From: Rhineura floridana
Lineage: Eukaryota > Chordata > Lepidosauria > Squamata > Rhineuridae
Direction of reading: 5' to 3'
DNA length: 64,000 nt
NCBI RefSeq assembly: GCF_030035675.1
Contig: NC_084487.1
Location: 33,026,474-33,090,473, forward strand
Below are positions 24,165 to 36,227 of this stretch, piece by piece. Position 1 is the stretch's first letter. The number at the start of each line of letters is the position of its first letter. The notes under the pieces are model-generated. The model made no database searches. It saw only the letters and a list, made by a program, of their open reading frames with translations, and was not told the origin of the DNA. The position numbers and the translations under genes are program-made.

Positions 24165-24322
24165 GCTATGGCTATGGTCTGAAGGCACATAAGGCTAGCT
24201 CCCTAAGCAGGGTCAGGTCTGGTCAGTGCCTGGATGGGAGACCGCCTGGGAACCATATGTAAGCCGCCTTGCGTTTCTACCATGAAAAGAAAGGTGGGGT
24301 ATAAATGTAATAAATAAATAAT
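24165..24322 (+). mobile_element. 5S-rRNA-derived SINE
   Basis: The body contains CTAAGCAGGGTCAGGTCTGG, then CAGTGCC, then TGGATGGGAGACCGCCTGGG, which is the 3' half of vertebrate 5S rRNA including its internal A box and C box. A non-5S tail follows, ending GGGGTATAAATGTAATAAAT with AAATAAAT repeats, like L2-type LINE tails. The 5' half of the 5S part is degraded. It is a SINE of the 5S-derived (SINE3) type and not a functional 5S gene. Confidence 0.8.
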
Positions 24323-25079
24323 ATGCAAGGAGCAACAGTAGACACTAATGAACACAGAAGCTATGGGCAGGGTTCAGGTTGCTTAGGCTGCTCAACTACA
24401 CACTTCTGTGACATTGCAGTAAGATATGCAAATCCTGAAGATTTTTGGCTGGCAGAAATTGGAGTCAATGATATTTGAGTGTGTTCTTACAAAGAAAGAA
24501 AGAAGTTTGGTCTTATTCCTCACTTTTGTTTCTATATAACTGTACTGGATGCAAGCTAAAGGTATGATGTTTATTACCTAGTTTTTTGTTCCTCAATAGG
24601 CAGGCCATGGGCATCAGCCCAGCCAAACATTCTTAAGCACCTGACTTTTTCCTCTCTTGTCCCTCCAGCCATTGCCCCTTTCACCATTCTGGTAATATTT
24701 TAATAGTTTTCATATGACAAGCTAAATAGAAAACATGAACAGTTGAAAAGGAAAAGCCAGAATCTGTAACCTTTTACCGAGGTAAGAGGAAAGAGTAAAG
24801 GGACTGCAGAAGAAATGTAGGCATACTTAAAATGGCAATTTGTTGAAAATGCCCCACCCCATCCCTTGTCTCTTTTAGCCCCTCTTCTTTCCTTGTTTTT
24901 GTAAAAAAAACCCACAACATTTTAAAGCTTATTTGGGCTGCCAGCATCCTGGAAAACAAAGCCCAGCCCTCCAGCATGGAGCCCAGAGGCAACTTGGGAA
25001 AAGGAAGGAAAGTGAGGGGACCACTTGAGGCAACAACCAAAGATTAAAAAATAAAACTAAAAATTATATATATCATTAA
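24323..25079. other. Intergenic, no gene recognised
   Basis: No element or exon recognised; short overlapping frames only. Confidence 0.4.
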
Positions 25080-26783
25080 TTTTGGCAATTACTCATGGCC
25101 AAGTAAGATTGTCTTCCAGGGTAAGGTCTTTAACAGTGGGTCCATAAGTGACTGTGGAGGCCAATTCTGGATCCACACAGCCTCCCACAGTGAGGACATA
25201 GGTTTCCAGATGGAGGATGGTCACAATGAGGATTCGCTTGACGTGCCTTCCACTCATTTGTCCCTTTCGCCCTGTACTTGTGCTTCTTCAAAGTCCATAG
25301 CACCTTTGATAATGGCCGACCTCCAATTGGGATGCTCATGGGCCAGAGCTTCCCAGTTCTCGATGCTCACGTTACTTTTTTTTTTAATTAGCTTTGAGAA
25401 CATCTTTAAACCTCTTTTGCTGTCCACCAACATTCCATTTTCCATCCTTAAGTTGGGCGTAAAGAAGCTGCTTTGGAAGATGGTGATTAGGCATTCGAAC
25501 AACATGGCTGGTCCAGCGAAGTTGATGTTGGAGGGTCATTGTTTCAACACTGGTGGTCTTTGCTTCTTCCAATATGCTAACATTAGTCCGCCTATCTTCC
25601 CAAGTAATTTGCAGAATTTTCCGGAGGCAGCATTGGTGGAATCTTTCAAGAAGCTGGGAGTGGCATTTATAGATGGTCCATGTTTCACAGGAGTACCGCA
25701 AGGTCAGTAGTACAATGGCTTTGTAAATAAGCATTTTGGTCTCTCTACGAATATCCCTATCCTCAAACACTCTACGCTTCATTCGGGAGAATGCGGCACT
25801 CGCAGAGCTCAGATGATACTGAATTTCAGCATCAATGTCAGCTTTTACGGAGAGATGGCTGCCAAGATAAGAAAAGTGATCGACATTCTCCAGCGTTGCA
25901 CCTTTAAGCTGGATTGATGGCGCTACAGAGGGATTGGTTCGCACTTGCTGATGAGGCACTTTGGGTTTTTTGATATTAAGCGAGAGGCCAAGATTTTCAT
26001 ATGCTTCTGCAAAGACATTTAGGATAGTTTGAAGATCTTCCTCTGAATGTGCAGAGACTACATTATCATCGGCATATTGAAGTTCTACGACAGAGGTTGT
26101 AATTACCTTACTTTTTGCTTTCAGCCTACTGAGATTAAAAAGCTTTCCATCTGTTCGATATGTGATTTCCATGCCAGTGGGAAGTTTCCCCTCAACAAGG
26201 TGTAGAATCATGGCGATGAAAATAGCAAATAAGGTCGGAGCAATGACACATCCCTGTTTGACACCTGATCCCACTTTGAATGGATCACTTTGAGAGCCAT
26301 TGTTATCCAAAATTGTCACCGTCATGTTGTCATGGAGGAGTCGCAAAATATTCACAAATTTATCAGGGCATCCAATTTTCAGAAGGATGGTCCAGAGAGT
26401 GGTTCGATTTACAGTATCAAAGGCCTTAGATCAATAAACGCCATATACAGAGGTCGGTTTTGCTCCCTGCATTTTTCTTGAAGCTGTCGTGCAGTGAAGA
26501 TCATGTCCACTGTCCCCCTGGAAGGGCGGAAACCATTTTGGGATTCAGGGAGGATGTCTTCTGAGATAGGTAGGAGGCGATTTGCGAGGATCCTTGCAAG
26601 GATTTTACCTGTGGTAGCAAGAAGAGAGATGCCTCGGTAGTTCCCACAATCTGTTCTATCACCCTTCTTGAAAAGAGTGATAATTATGGCATCCCTAAAG
26701 CCTTCTGGGATCTCCTCCCTCATCCAGAATTTTTTGATGAGCTTATGAAGTTGTTGTGTAAGTTCAGGCCCACCTTCTTTAAA
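25080..26783 (-). mobile_element. RTE-type LINE, 3' half of a split copy
   Basis: The minus strand encodes the polymerase half of an RTE-clade protein. From high to low coordinate: ITLFKKGDRTDCGNYRGISL, GFRPSRGTVDMIFTARQLQE, YMAFIDL (26409-26723), then in another frame KVGSGVKQGCVIAPTLFAIF, the catalytic LQYADDN, YLGSHLSVKADIDAEIQ and the thumb to LQHQLRWTSHVVRMPN (25384-26355). At about 25130-25210 a C-terminal finger-like motif CPHCGRLC...HSHLWTHC follows. The 5' half of the same element resumes at 37100. Several frame breaks make it non-functional. Confidence 0.9.
26538..26783. repeat. 246-bp direct duplication, left copy
   Basis: This RTE segment recurs at 37100-37345. By eye the two 246-bp copies differ at only two bases. 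They bracket the whole 10.3-kb insert between them, in the position a target-site duplication would occupy. Confidence 0.9.
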
Positions 26784-27050
26784 TCAATCAATCAATCATT
26801 TTATTCGACCAACTGGTCAGCATAAAAGACATAATAAACAAGGTTTATACATAACAAATAATGTTATATAGCAACTTAGTACAATATCAGAAATAGATTT
26901 AAATTTAAAATAAATATAAAACCATAAAATTATATGTTTTTAGTTCAGTTTCTTGTGGCTCGATCATAGGTTTCGGATTCAGGTATTGTTCAACAAGATA
27001 AAATTAGGATGGTATCATATCAACCAGATATGGTTTGGATTTTTAGATTG

Positions 27051-30000
27051 TCAATTAAAAGAACTTTTTAGAATTATGCGTCTTAAATTTTGAACAGCAA
27101 GACTAAACTTTGCTACTTGTATAGTTGTTTTCGAAAATGTATCACCTAAGAGATATTCCAGCCAATAATTTTCTGATTTATGTAAAAGAGGAGCCAATAG
27201 AGGAATAATTAGTTGTTGTCTTAAGGACTTATAAAAGGGACAATACAGTAATACATGTGTATTATTCTCCACAGCGTCTTCACTGCAGAGACACAAACGG
27301 TCTTCGTACGGTGTTTTAGTTAATCTGCCTTCCATAACAGCAGATGGTAACACGTCCAATCGGATCTGTGAGAAGGCTTTACGGTACTTAGGAATTTCTA
27401 ATTTCAGTAAGTATGGCATTGGAATGAAAAATTTAGAGTTATGCCTTTGGTTTTTGATTAACAGTAACTGATGTTGATAGTCTATGTCTTTCCGACGCTG
27501 ACGTATATTTACTGAAGCTGTTTCAGGTCCCATTAGAGAAATAAATTGGGAGGAAAAGCCAGTCTTTAAAAGTTTATCTGACACTAGTCCCGCCCAAGCA
27601 GAGTGAAAATTATCTTTTAAAATATCAGGAGCAAGACCAATAGGATTAAAGGTAAGTTTTAGCCAGATGTTAATCCTCAACTGCCATATCTTAGTTTCTA
27701 CTGATTGGACTCCAGCTTCCAATCTAAGAATATTATTAGAAACACATGTGGGGATTGCCATGATAGATCTTAGAAAAGTGGTTTGAATTGCTTCAAACTG
27801 CTTAAAATTCAAGTTCTTATTGACTTGAGACCCACGAGTCAGCTGTGGTATTATTTTGGCATTGAGGATTTTAATGGCTGGGAGAAAAGCTTGTCCTCCT
27901 TTGGTGTAGTAGAACGCCAGTAATGTTTTCATCGTTCTCCGTGCATTAAGAATCATGAGTTTACTGTGGATCTGATGACTGCCTGAAGCTTGAAATACAT
28001 AGCCCAAATACTTTAAGGAATTGACTTGTTCAATTTTATGACCGTGTATCTGCCAGTAATGGTTAGTTTTTTTTGGGGTAAAAGCTATTATTTTAGTTTT
28101 CTGATAGTTTATTGTCAATAATTCAGTAGAGCAGAAATTCGCGAATTTGGCTAGAAGGCGTTTCAGATCAATTGGAGTTCTTGAGAGCAAGGCTACATCA
28201 TCCGCATATAAGATATTTCTCGGTTTCTTGGCCAAAATAGGTGGATGAGCAGAGACTGGTGTTAGTTCATGAACTATGTCATTAATATAGATAATAAATA
28301 GTATAGGCGCTAACACACAGCCTTGCTTGACACCTCTTGATGTTAGGACAGGGTTAGATAAGTGACCATTGGTACCGCATCTTATTTGCAATGAGGTGTT
28401 ATTATAAAGGCCTTGTATTAAGGCTATAAGACGCCTGTCCACACCGAGGTAATTTAATTTTGACCATAAGCGAGGGCGCGATATTAAATCGAATGCAGAT
28501 TTTAGATCTATGAATGCCGTATAAAAGGTTCCTCCTTTTCTGCCCGCATATTTGTCAATTAAGTGATGAAGTACTAGTATATGATCAAATATTGATCTTT
28601 TTGGTCGAAAACCTGCTTGCTCGATCGCTATGATATCATTCTGATTAAGCCAATCAATTAGTTTTATGTGTAAATGGGCTGCATACAATTTACTAATTAT
28701 ATTTAGTAAACTAATTGGCCTGTAATTCATCGGGTCGTTTGCAGAGCCTTTTTTATAAATAGGTACAATTATGGACATTCCCCAGTCCTTTGGTATTTCT
28801 AAGGATGAGTCGATATACGTAAACAGTGAGGCTAGGATGGGGGCCCACCAGTTTACATTGACTTTGAAAACTTCTGGGGGGATATTATCTGGCCCAGGTG
28901 CTTTGTTGGCTTTCAATTTAGAGAGTAAATAAATAATTTCCTGTTTGTTGACTGGGGGCCACTCCTGTGTACTCTCATTTAGTGAATAGGGCTCTGGTCT
29001 TAGGCCAGATTGATCCAGGAAAAGATTAGAAAAATAACTTTCCCAGATGTGTGCTGGAACATTTGCAGCATTTTGGCATTGAGATTTTGGCCAGTGGTGT
29101 GTAACAAGACGCCAAAAGGTATTGGTATTTTTTAATTTGGCGGCGTTAAGTAATTTTTGCCAGGTGGAGTTTCTTTCTTGTTGTTTCTTGTTCTTTATTA
29201 GAGCCTTGTATTTTCTCTTTACCTCACAGTATTGGTTTAGGTTTTCCCGAGACCCCGAAGCAATAGTTCTTTGGTAAGCATCCATCATTTGTCTTTTAAT
29301 CTCAACGCATTCGCTATCAAACCACGTCTTAGATTTTAAACGATAAGGAGTAGTACAAAAGCGTGTATTTTTTATGATGACTGCTTGTAAGCTTGTCATA
29401 AGTTTTTGAAAAATAAAAAGCGGGTTAGTAACGGGTGGGTTCTAACAATTCCTCTTTGATTTTAGTAATGGGTGAAGAGCTCAGTATATTAGAAATCTCA
29501 ATATCAAGTTTGGGAATCCATTTAACTCTAGTTGGACATATTTCTATTTCGTTGTTGGTAAATGTCCTATGAGATAGGTGAATATCCGCTGAGTTGAAGT
29601 TGATTTCTGTAATAACTGGCAGATGGTCACTTTCTGGGCGGTTTTTAATATAAAATTTGTTTATTGAAAAAAGTTCAATTGAAACAAAGACTAGGTCGAT
29701 GAGCGACGATCCATTAGATGAATGGTAAGTAAGATCGCCTTTGGTGTCACCAGGAGCTCGACCATTTAATAAGATTAGGTTCGCCCCTGTGCACTTCTTC
29801 ATTAGCGATAATCCAGCGTAATTAGTATCGCTATCTTTAGAGCATCAAGAAGGTATATTTGTAATCTCCATGTGATTAGAGGTAATTGGTGGTATTTTCA
29901 ATATAATTCCGTATCTGAAACACCAATCCTAGCATTAAAATCACCATGCATGATCAATTTTTTCTCCGGGTTTTCAGTCGTCAGCTTGGATATGAAAGTC

Positions 30001-30380
30001 TCAAGGAGGGAAATTCTTTTATTGGCTATTTTATTGCTTCGTGCCAGTGGTAAATATACATTAATAAGTATTATTGAAAATTGATTGAAATTCAGGGTAA
30101 GAGCAATAGCCAAATCTTGTAAATTTCCAGAAAGTACAATTTTAACTTTCAAGGAAGTTGAGATGAAGGTGCATACCCCACCTTTAGCCCGACCTCCCCT
30201 TTTACTGGGTATAGCTTGAAGATGGAACGGTATGTAACCGTCAAGAGTTGGTTCGTTTATAGTCCAAGTTTCTTGGAGTGATATTATATCGTAAGAGGTC
30301 AGGAAATCTTTTATGTCCTGATTCGTAGATTTGCTATTCCATCCAGCTATATTCCATGATAGTATTTTAAGTTCTTTCAT
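27051..30380 (-). pseudogene. ORF2 of the Vingi-like LINE (endonuclease-RT)
   Basis: Starts at a methionine with KELKILSWNIAGW, the classic start of an APE endonuclease. SLQETWT holds the catalytic glutamate, MHGDFNARIG the D/N pair, and SDHLPVITEI (second frame) the SDH end of the domain. A 782-codon frame (27051-29399) then gives NYRPISLLNIISKLYAAHLH, AGFRPKRSIFDHILVLHHLI, YTAFIDLKSAFD, TSRGVKQGCVLAPILF, and the catalytic ILYADDVALLS. The C-terminus ends with a CLCSED...HVLLYCPFY cysteine/histidine motif. Two register changes, between 29898 and 29802 and near 29410, break the protein. The RT frame itself is uninterrupted, so the copy is fairly young. Confidence 0.85.
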
Positions 30381-30519
30381 TTTTGGATTGGGGTTTAGTC
30401 AGTTAGGTGAGTGATGCGTAGTTGTGTGTCATTGTAAAACCATTTCTCTGTGTTCACTTCCCGTAGTTCTGTGACATTGATGACTTTCAAACATATCATC
30501 TGAGGTAAGGACAGCAAGA

Positions 30520-33500
30520 ATTTATTTATTTATTTATTTATTTTATTTATATACCGCCCTAAGCCCAAGGGCACTCTGGGCGGTGTACATAACAATAAAA
30601 CAATCAGAAAATATATAAATACAATAATACAATGGAATCAAACCAAACAGACGTAAACAAAAATAATCAAAGCAGCAGCAAGATACATCAATAAATATTA
30701 GTAGTACACGTTAAAATGCCTGGGAATGTAAAAAGGTTTTCACCTGGCACCGAAAAGATAGCAGCGTTGGCGCCAGGCGCACCTCATCGGGAAGACCATT
30801 CCACAGTTCGGGGGCCACAACCGAAAAGGCCCTATTTCTAGTCACCACCCTCCGAGCTTCTCGATGGGATGGTACTCGGAGGAGGGCCTTAGATGTTGAG
30901 CGCAGTGTACGGGTAGGTTCATATTGGGAGAGGCGCTCCACCAGGTATTGCGGTCCCATGCCATGTAAGGCTTTATAGGTCAAAACCAGCACTTTGAATT
31001 TAGCCCGGAAACAAATAGGAAGCCAGTGCAGACGGGCCAGAACAGGTGTTATATGAGCGGACCTTCTGGTCCACATCAACAATCTGGCCGCTGCATTCTG
31101 GACAAACTGTAGTTTCTGAACTGTCTTCAAGGGCAGCCCAACGTAGAGCGCATTGCAGTAGTCCAATCTAGAAGTTACCAGAGCATGAACGACTGAGGCG
31201 AGGTCGTCACTGTCCAGATAGGGACGTAGCTGGGCTACCAATCGAAGATGGTAGAAAGCATTCCGTGCCACTGAGGCTACCTGAGCCTCAAGAGACAGGG
31301 AAGGGTCGAAAAGAACTCCCAAGCTACGAACCTGTTCTTTCAAGGGGAGTGTAACCCCATCCAGAACAGGGTGAACATCCACCATCTGGGCAGAGAAGGC
31401 ACTCATTAACGTCTCGGTCTTGTCTGGATTAAGCTTCAGTCTGTTAGCTCCCATCCAATCCATTATCACGGCCAGGCAACGGTTTAGTACGTTAACAGCC
31501 TCACCTGAAGAAGATGAAAAGGAGAAATAAAGTTGCGTGTCATCAGCGTACTGGTGACAACGCACTCCAAAACTCCTGATGACCGCACCCAGCGGCTTCA
31601 TATAGATGTTAAAAAGCATGAGGGACAGTACCGATCCCTGTGGGACTCCACAATGGAGAGTCCAGGGTGTCGAGCAGTGTTCCCCAAGCACTATCTTCTG
31701 TTGACGACCCACCAAGTAGGAGCGGAGCCAGTGCCAAGCATTACCCCCAACTCCCAACTCCGTGAGCCTTCCCAGAAGGATACCATGGTCGATAGTATCA
31801 AAAGCAGCTGAGAGATCAAGAAGAATCAACAGGGTCACACTCCCCCTGTCCCTCTCCCTACAAAGGTCATCATACAGGGCGACCAAGGCTGTTTCGGTAC
31901 CAAACCCAGGCCTAAAACCGGATTGAAACGGATCGAGATAATCAGTGTCATCCAAGAGCCCCTGGAGCTGCCCAGCCACCACCCGTTCCAGAACCTTGCC
32001 CAGGAACGGAACATTCGCCACAGGTCTATAGTTGTTCAAGTTATCTGGGTCCAAGGAGGGTTTCTTCAGGAGTGGTATCACTACCGCCGCTTTTAGGCAG
32101 TAAGGGACCACTCCCTCTCTTAAAGAGGCATTGATTACCTCCTTGGCCCAGCCGGCGGTTCCAGTCCTGCCAGCTTTCACCAGCCAAGAGGGGCAAGGAT
32201 CCAGCACAGACGTGGTCGCCCGCACCAGTCCAAGGATCTTGTCAACATCCTCAAGCTGCACCAACTGAAACTTATCCAATAAATGTGGACAAGACCGTGA
32301 TCTGGATGCTTCATTGAATCCAACTGCTATAATATTGGAGTCTAAGTTCCGACGAATGCAAGCGATCTTACCTTGGAAGTGTCCAGCGAACTCTTCACAG
32401 CGGGCTACAGATGAATCTATAGTATCCCGAGGGCCAAGATGTAAAAGCCCTCGTACAGTTTTAAAAAGCTCCGCTGGGCGGGAGAGTGATGCCTTAATAC
32501 TGACAGCAAAATATCTCTTTTTTGCTGCCCTCACCGCTGCTATATATCACTTAGAGCAGGCACTTACCAAGGCATAATTGCATTCGTCGGGAGTCTGCCT
32601 CCATCTGCACTCAAGCCTCCTCCTCTCTTGCTTCATCGCTCTCAGCTCCGAGGTATACCATGGAGTTGTATGAGCTCTACATAGGAGGGGGCGCATGGGA
32701 GCGATCGTGTCAACCGCCCGGGTCATCTCCGTATTCCACAGTTCAACCAGGGCTTCAACAGGAGCGCCAGTCTTCTCAGTCAGAAAATTCCCCAGAGCCT
32801 TTTGGAAACCCTCAGGATCCATTAATCTCCGAGGGCAGACCAATTTAATAGGTCCCCCACCCTTGCAGAGGGAAAGGGTCACCGTAAGCCTAAATCTCAG
32901 CAAGCGGTGATCTGTCCATGACAATGGGGTAGATGAAAAAACCCCAACCTCCAGATCACCATCTCCCTGTCCAGTGGTGAAGATCAAATCAAGGGTATGT
33001 CCCGACACATGCGTCGGGCCAGTAACAAACTGAGACAGCCCCATGGTTGTCATGGACGCCATAAAGTCCTGAGCCGCCCCAGATAAAGCAGTCTCGGCAT
33101 GGACGTTGAAGTCCCCCAGTACCAACAGTCTAGGGGACTGCAACAATACCTCCGAGACTACCTCTGTCAGCTCAGTTAGGGAATTTGTTGAGCAGCAGGG
33201 CGGGTGGTACACCAACAAAATTCCCAGCCTGTCTCTCTGGCCCAGCACAAGGTGGAGACACTCCAAACCAGTCATCACCTGTACAGGGTGCTCGGTGAGT
33301 GAGAAAGAACTCCTATAGACCACGGCAACCCTGCCTCCCCGACCTTCGGCTCTACCATGATGCTGAACCGCATACCCAGGTGGGCAAAGCTGGGTAAGAG
33401 CAACTCCTCCCATATCACCCACCCAGGTCTCGGTTATGCACGCCAGGTCAGCCTCCTCCTCCACAATTAAATCATGAACAAGGGAGATCTTATGCTGTAC

Positions 33501-33894
33501 CGACCTGGTGTTTAACAACAGCATATGGAGATCCGAAGGCTGACTGATAGGACAACCAGCAGTCCTGGGGATGTGAGGAGAACCGGAACGGGTCACAGAC
33601 ACTACTTGTCTGGGACGGGTTCCCCTTACCTGGCATGTTCTCCTCACAACACCATACCTCCCATTACCCGTCACTACGCTAATTGGGGCCCCCGAAGGTC
33701 TCCCCGGTTGATGTATAATACACTCTCCCAGGCACATATTAAAAGAGATAAAAACACCAATACACACACACACCTGATCACATTCACACCAAATGATACA
33801 CATTTACAGCAAAACACACAAAGAATTCACACACATACACACACTTAATCAATAATACAATGCAATAAACATACACACAATACATACACACAAT
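30520..33894 (-). mobile_element. Near-complete L2 LINE inserted between ORF1 and ORF2 of the host LINE
   Basis: About 3.4 kb. The 3' end shows the (ATTT)n tail at 30521-30550 and the terminal hairpin ACCGCCC...GGGCGGT (30553-30584). The 5' end near 33894 is a GT-rich stretch. The single ORF2 spans most of it. The shorter L2 copies at 58557-58870 and 62281-62872 share its tail and C-terminal codons, so they belong to the same or a close subfamily. No clear target duplication was seen. Confidence 0.85.
30711..33803 (-). pseudogene. L2 ORF2 (endonuclease-RT) with one in-frame stop
   Basis: A reading frame of about 1,030 codons interrupted only by a single TGA at 32547-32549. The endonuclease part has LLNTRSVQHK, ACITETWVGD, LVLGDFNVHAE and a SWTDHRLL end. 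The polymerase part has NNYRPVANVPFLGKVLERVV, GFRPGFGTETALVALYDDL, LILLDLSAAFDTIDHGILL, HCGVPQGSVLSLMLFNIY and the catalytic HQYADDTQLYF. The C-terminus VTSRLDYCNALYVGLP...HWLPICF...ELWNGLP is typical of L2. The stop falls in the linker between the two enzymatic domains. The upstream 50 residues contain no recognised domain, so the true start may lie further in. Confidence 0.9.
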
Positions 33895-35843
33895 AAAAGG
33901 AGTAGCTTTTAAAGGTGAGTTTGGGCAGCTGGCGCATATTGAATGTATCATAGTGGAATCTTGTATTGGATTTATATCGTCCCAAGGATTAGGGGCAATT
34001 AGAGATTTGTGCGTATCTGGTAAGTTGGATACCTTCCTTACATTTTCCAAGGTCTGTATTAGATTTTTTAGTCTGCTAATAGTCTCCCGCTGTTCTATGG
34101 AGTTGAAGTTGGGGTATGAATCCAGAAGCAGCAATTCTTCAGGTGAAAAATCCAGTGTCTTAGATTTATCCTGCCTTTTTGGCAAATCTGGATTGGTAAT
34201 TTCCATCAGTAGTTGTTGTTCTTCTAGTATTATGGGTGATTCGTTATCCCTCACTTCCCTTTTAGTGTTCTTTATTGATTTTAATTGCATAAGTAGGTTC
34301 AAATTTGATGGTGGAGAGTTCAACAAACTTTGTGGCGAAGCATGATCTTCAAAATATCTTGTTACCCATAATTGATGGTACGAAAATTTGTCTTTGTTCT
34401 TATATAACAAATTGGTGGATCTGATATCTTGAAATGTAACAACTGCTCTGGCCGAGGTGTAATTATAGAAAAGGTATTGCACCGCTGTAATTGAGTTTAT
34501 GTTGATGAGGCCTGGGGTTATTCTCTCAAGTAGTTCCCATAGATGATGTTTTCTATCAGTAAATGTAAGCCAGCCCTAAGGTTTGGGAAAATTTAGAATT
34601 ACCAGTTTCTTTTGGTTTAAAATCAATTCCCAATGTGGACTCCTCGGTTGGTTTACTGTCATCTGATTATTGTTTTTGCATTCCAATTGGATCTGATTTG
34701 ACATAGTATAATTTCGCTTTTCTGTCCCCTGAACTATAGTCCCTTGAGATATATGTTGTGTCAGTGTGTCAATGTCATAATCGTGTGGAGATTCAATCTC
34801 TTGGGGGTTCTTAAGTTCCTTCTTTTCCTTAGCTCTCCTTTTCCTTTTTTTTTATTTTTGTAGCACACCGTGGGGGATCTAATAACATATAAATTTCCAA
34901 AGTTCATATTTGACTTTCGGAAAAATTTGGGATTTTTTTATATTTTTGCTTTTTTTGGGTTGTTGCAGTGCTTGTGATTTCGAGCTAGGTTTATTCTTTA
35001 TGGCAGGAATCCGTTCCTTAGTCATAGTTTGGGAAGCTTGTGATCTTTGCGTTGGTTTGCCTTTGAGAAAGTTGGTTTGTGAGTCTATTTTTGTCGTAAG
35101 CTCTATTAGTGTTGTTAATAAGGAATTTGATTCAGCAACATATGCAGCAATTTGTGAGAAGTATTGTGTAACGTTGAAATCCATTCTGCGTTTAATCCTA
35201 TGTCTCCCATTTTGCTCTGAGTCATATAGATAGTATTTCTTTCGGGCAAATTGTGTGACTCGTTATTGTCTGCTTTTCGCTCCTCATTATATATGGCATC
35301 AATAAAGTCTTTAAAATCGCAGATACTAAGATCGTCATCTTCCAAAATATTCCTTCTTAATGACTGGGGCAGAGATGATATTAAGGTTTCGGTGCTTCTT
35401 GGGGTCAATGGCTCCGATGTTGTCTCTCTGTGGGAGGATTCTAAGGAAGGCATAGAGCTGGATATAGATAAATTAACTGCTGGTTCTTTTGTGTGTGAAG
35501 CGGCAGGGCCAGTGGGAGCAATACTCTGCTCTGCTTGCTTTAATTCTTCAGCTAAATTTGGACAATGGAATTCCTCCCACTTCTGAGCCAGCATTTCTGT
35601 GGTGCTTAAAGAAACATCAAAGACATCACTTTCTAGCTCCGGTGGGGCGATGGAATGTAAGTCTAATGTTGCTGCTTCATTACTTTTCCCTCTTTCTTTC
35701 CCCCTTTCTTTTCCTTTTCCTTGATAGTATTGGGTAATTTCTGTTTGTCTATGCCTGAGACGGGGCCTTCTGGATGAAGGTATCGTTGATTCAAGCGCAG
35801 GGGAAATTCCCAGCCTGTTGCAAGCACTTCTAGTGAGAACCAT
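33895..35843 (-). pseudogene. ORF1 of the Vingi-like LINE
   Basis: Three minus-strand frames (35115-35843, 34879-35184, 33784-34482) form the region upstream of ORF2, broken by frame changes. The N-terminal part begins MVLTRSACNRLGI and is Ser/Thr/Glu-rich. The middle is basic (KSKNIKKSQIFPK) with a leading coiled-coil-like helix. The C-terminal part has an AVVTFQDIRSTNLLYKNKDK segment that resembles the RNA-binding fold of LINE ORF1 proteins. No CCHC knuckle was seen. Assignment as ORF1 rests mainly on position; the last part runs into the L2 insertion. Confidence 0.6.
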
Positions 35844-36227
35844 TTGTGCATATCTTAAAGTTCTTCTGGGAGAGGGTTTTATTTATCTTTTGTTTGACTT
35901 AAAGTCCTTATGAAATAGGATGGTGGAATTCAGTGGATTAGCATCCCGTCCTTGAGTTACTTACACTTGGAAGATTAATATACAGCTGAGATTCGTCGTC
36001 TCCGTCAATTCTGAGGTTCACTAGAATTTGAAGCTGTATCATACAGAAACAGGAGTAATCCAGCCTATTAGTTCAGCAAACACCACAGAGAAATACAGTT
36101 GTTGTATAATGAGATGAATGCCAGATTTTGACCTTAGAATGACAGTCTTTAATTAGGTTGTTTACGGAGCTCCAAACATAACGTCCGTCTAGTTAGCCAT
36201 CTTGAATCTGCAAACCATCATATGACC

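Larger units (their letters stand above)
26784..36218 (-). mobile_element. Full-length ORF1+ORF2 LINE (Vingi/I-group-like)
   Basis: A long APE-type LINE on the minus strand. Its 3' end is a TTGA-repeat tail at 26784-26800, preceded by an AATAAAATGATTGA end. Its probable 5' end is near 36218, where the sense strand starts GCAGATTCAAGATGGC. It has a separate ORF1 and an ORF2 with endonuclease and polymerase, but I see no RNase H. An L2 element occupies 30520-33894 between the two ORFs. Without that insert it is about 6.1 kb. It sits inside the RTE element. The clade is inferred from overall RT style and the lack of RNase H; a phylogeny could place it elsewhere in the I/Jockey group. Confidence 0.75.

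Noticed and set aside
24185-24250. Possible 5S rRNA gene
   Set aside because: Only the 3' half is recognisable, followed by a LINE-like tail.
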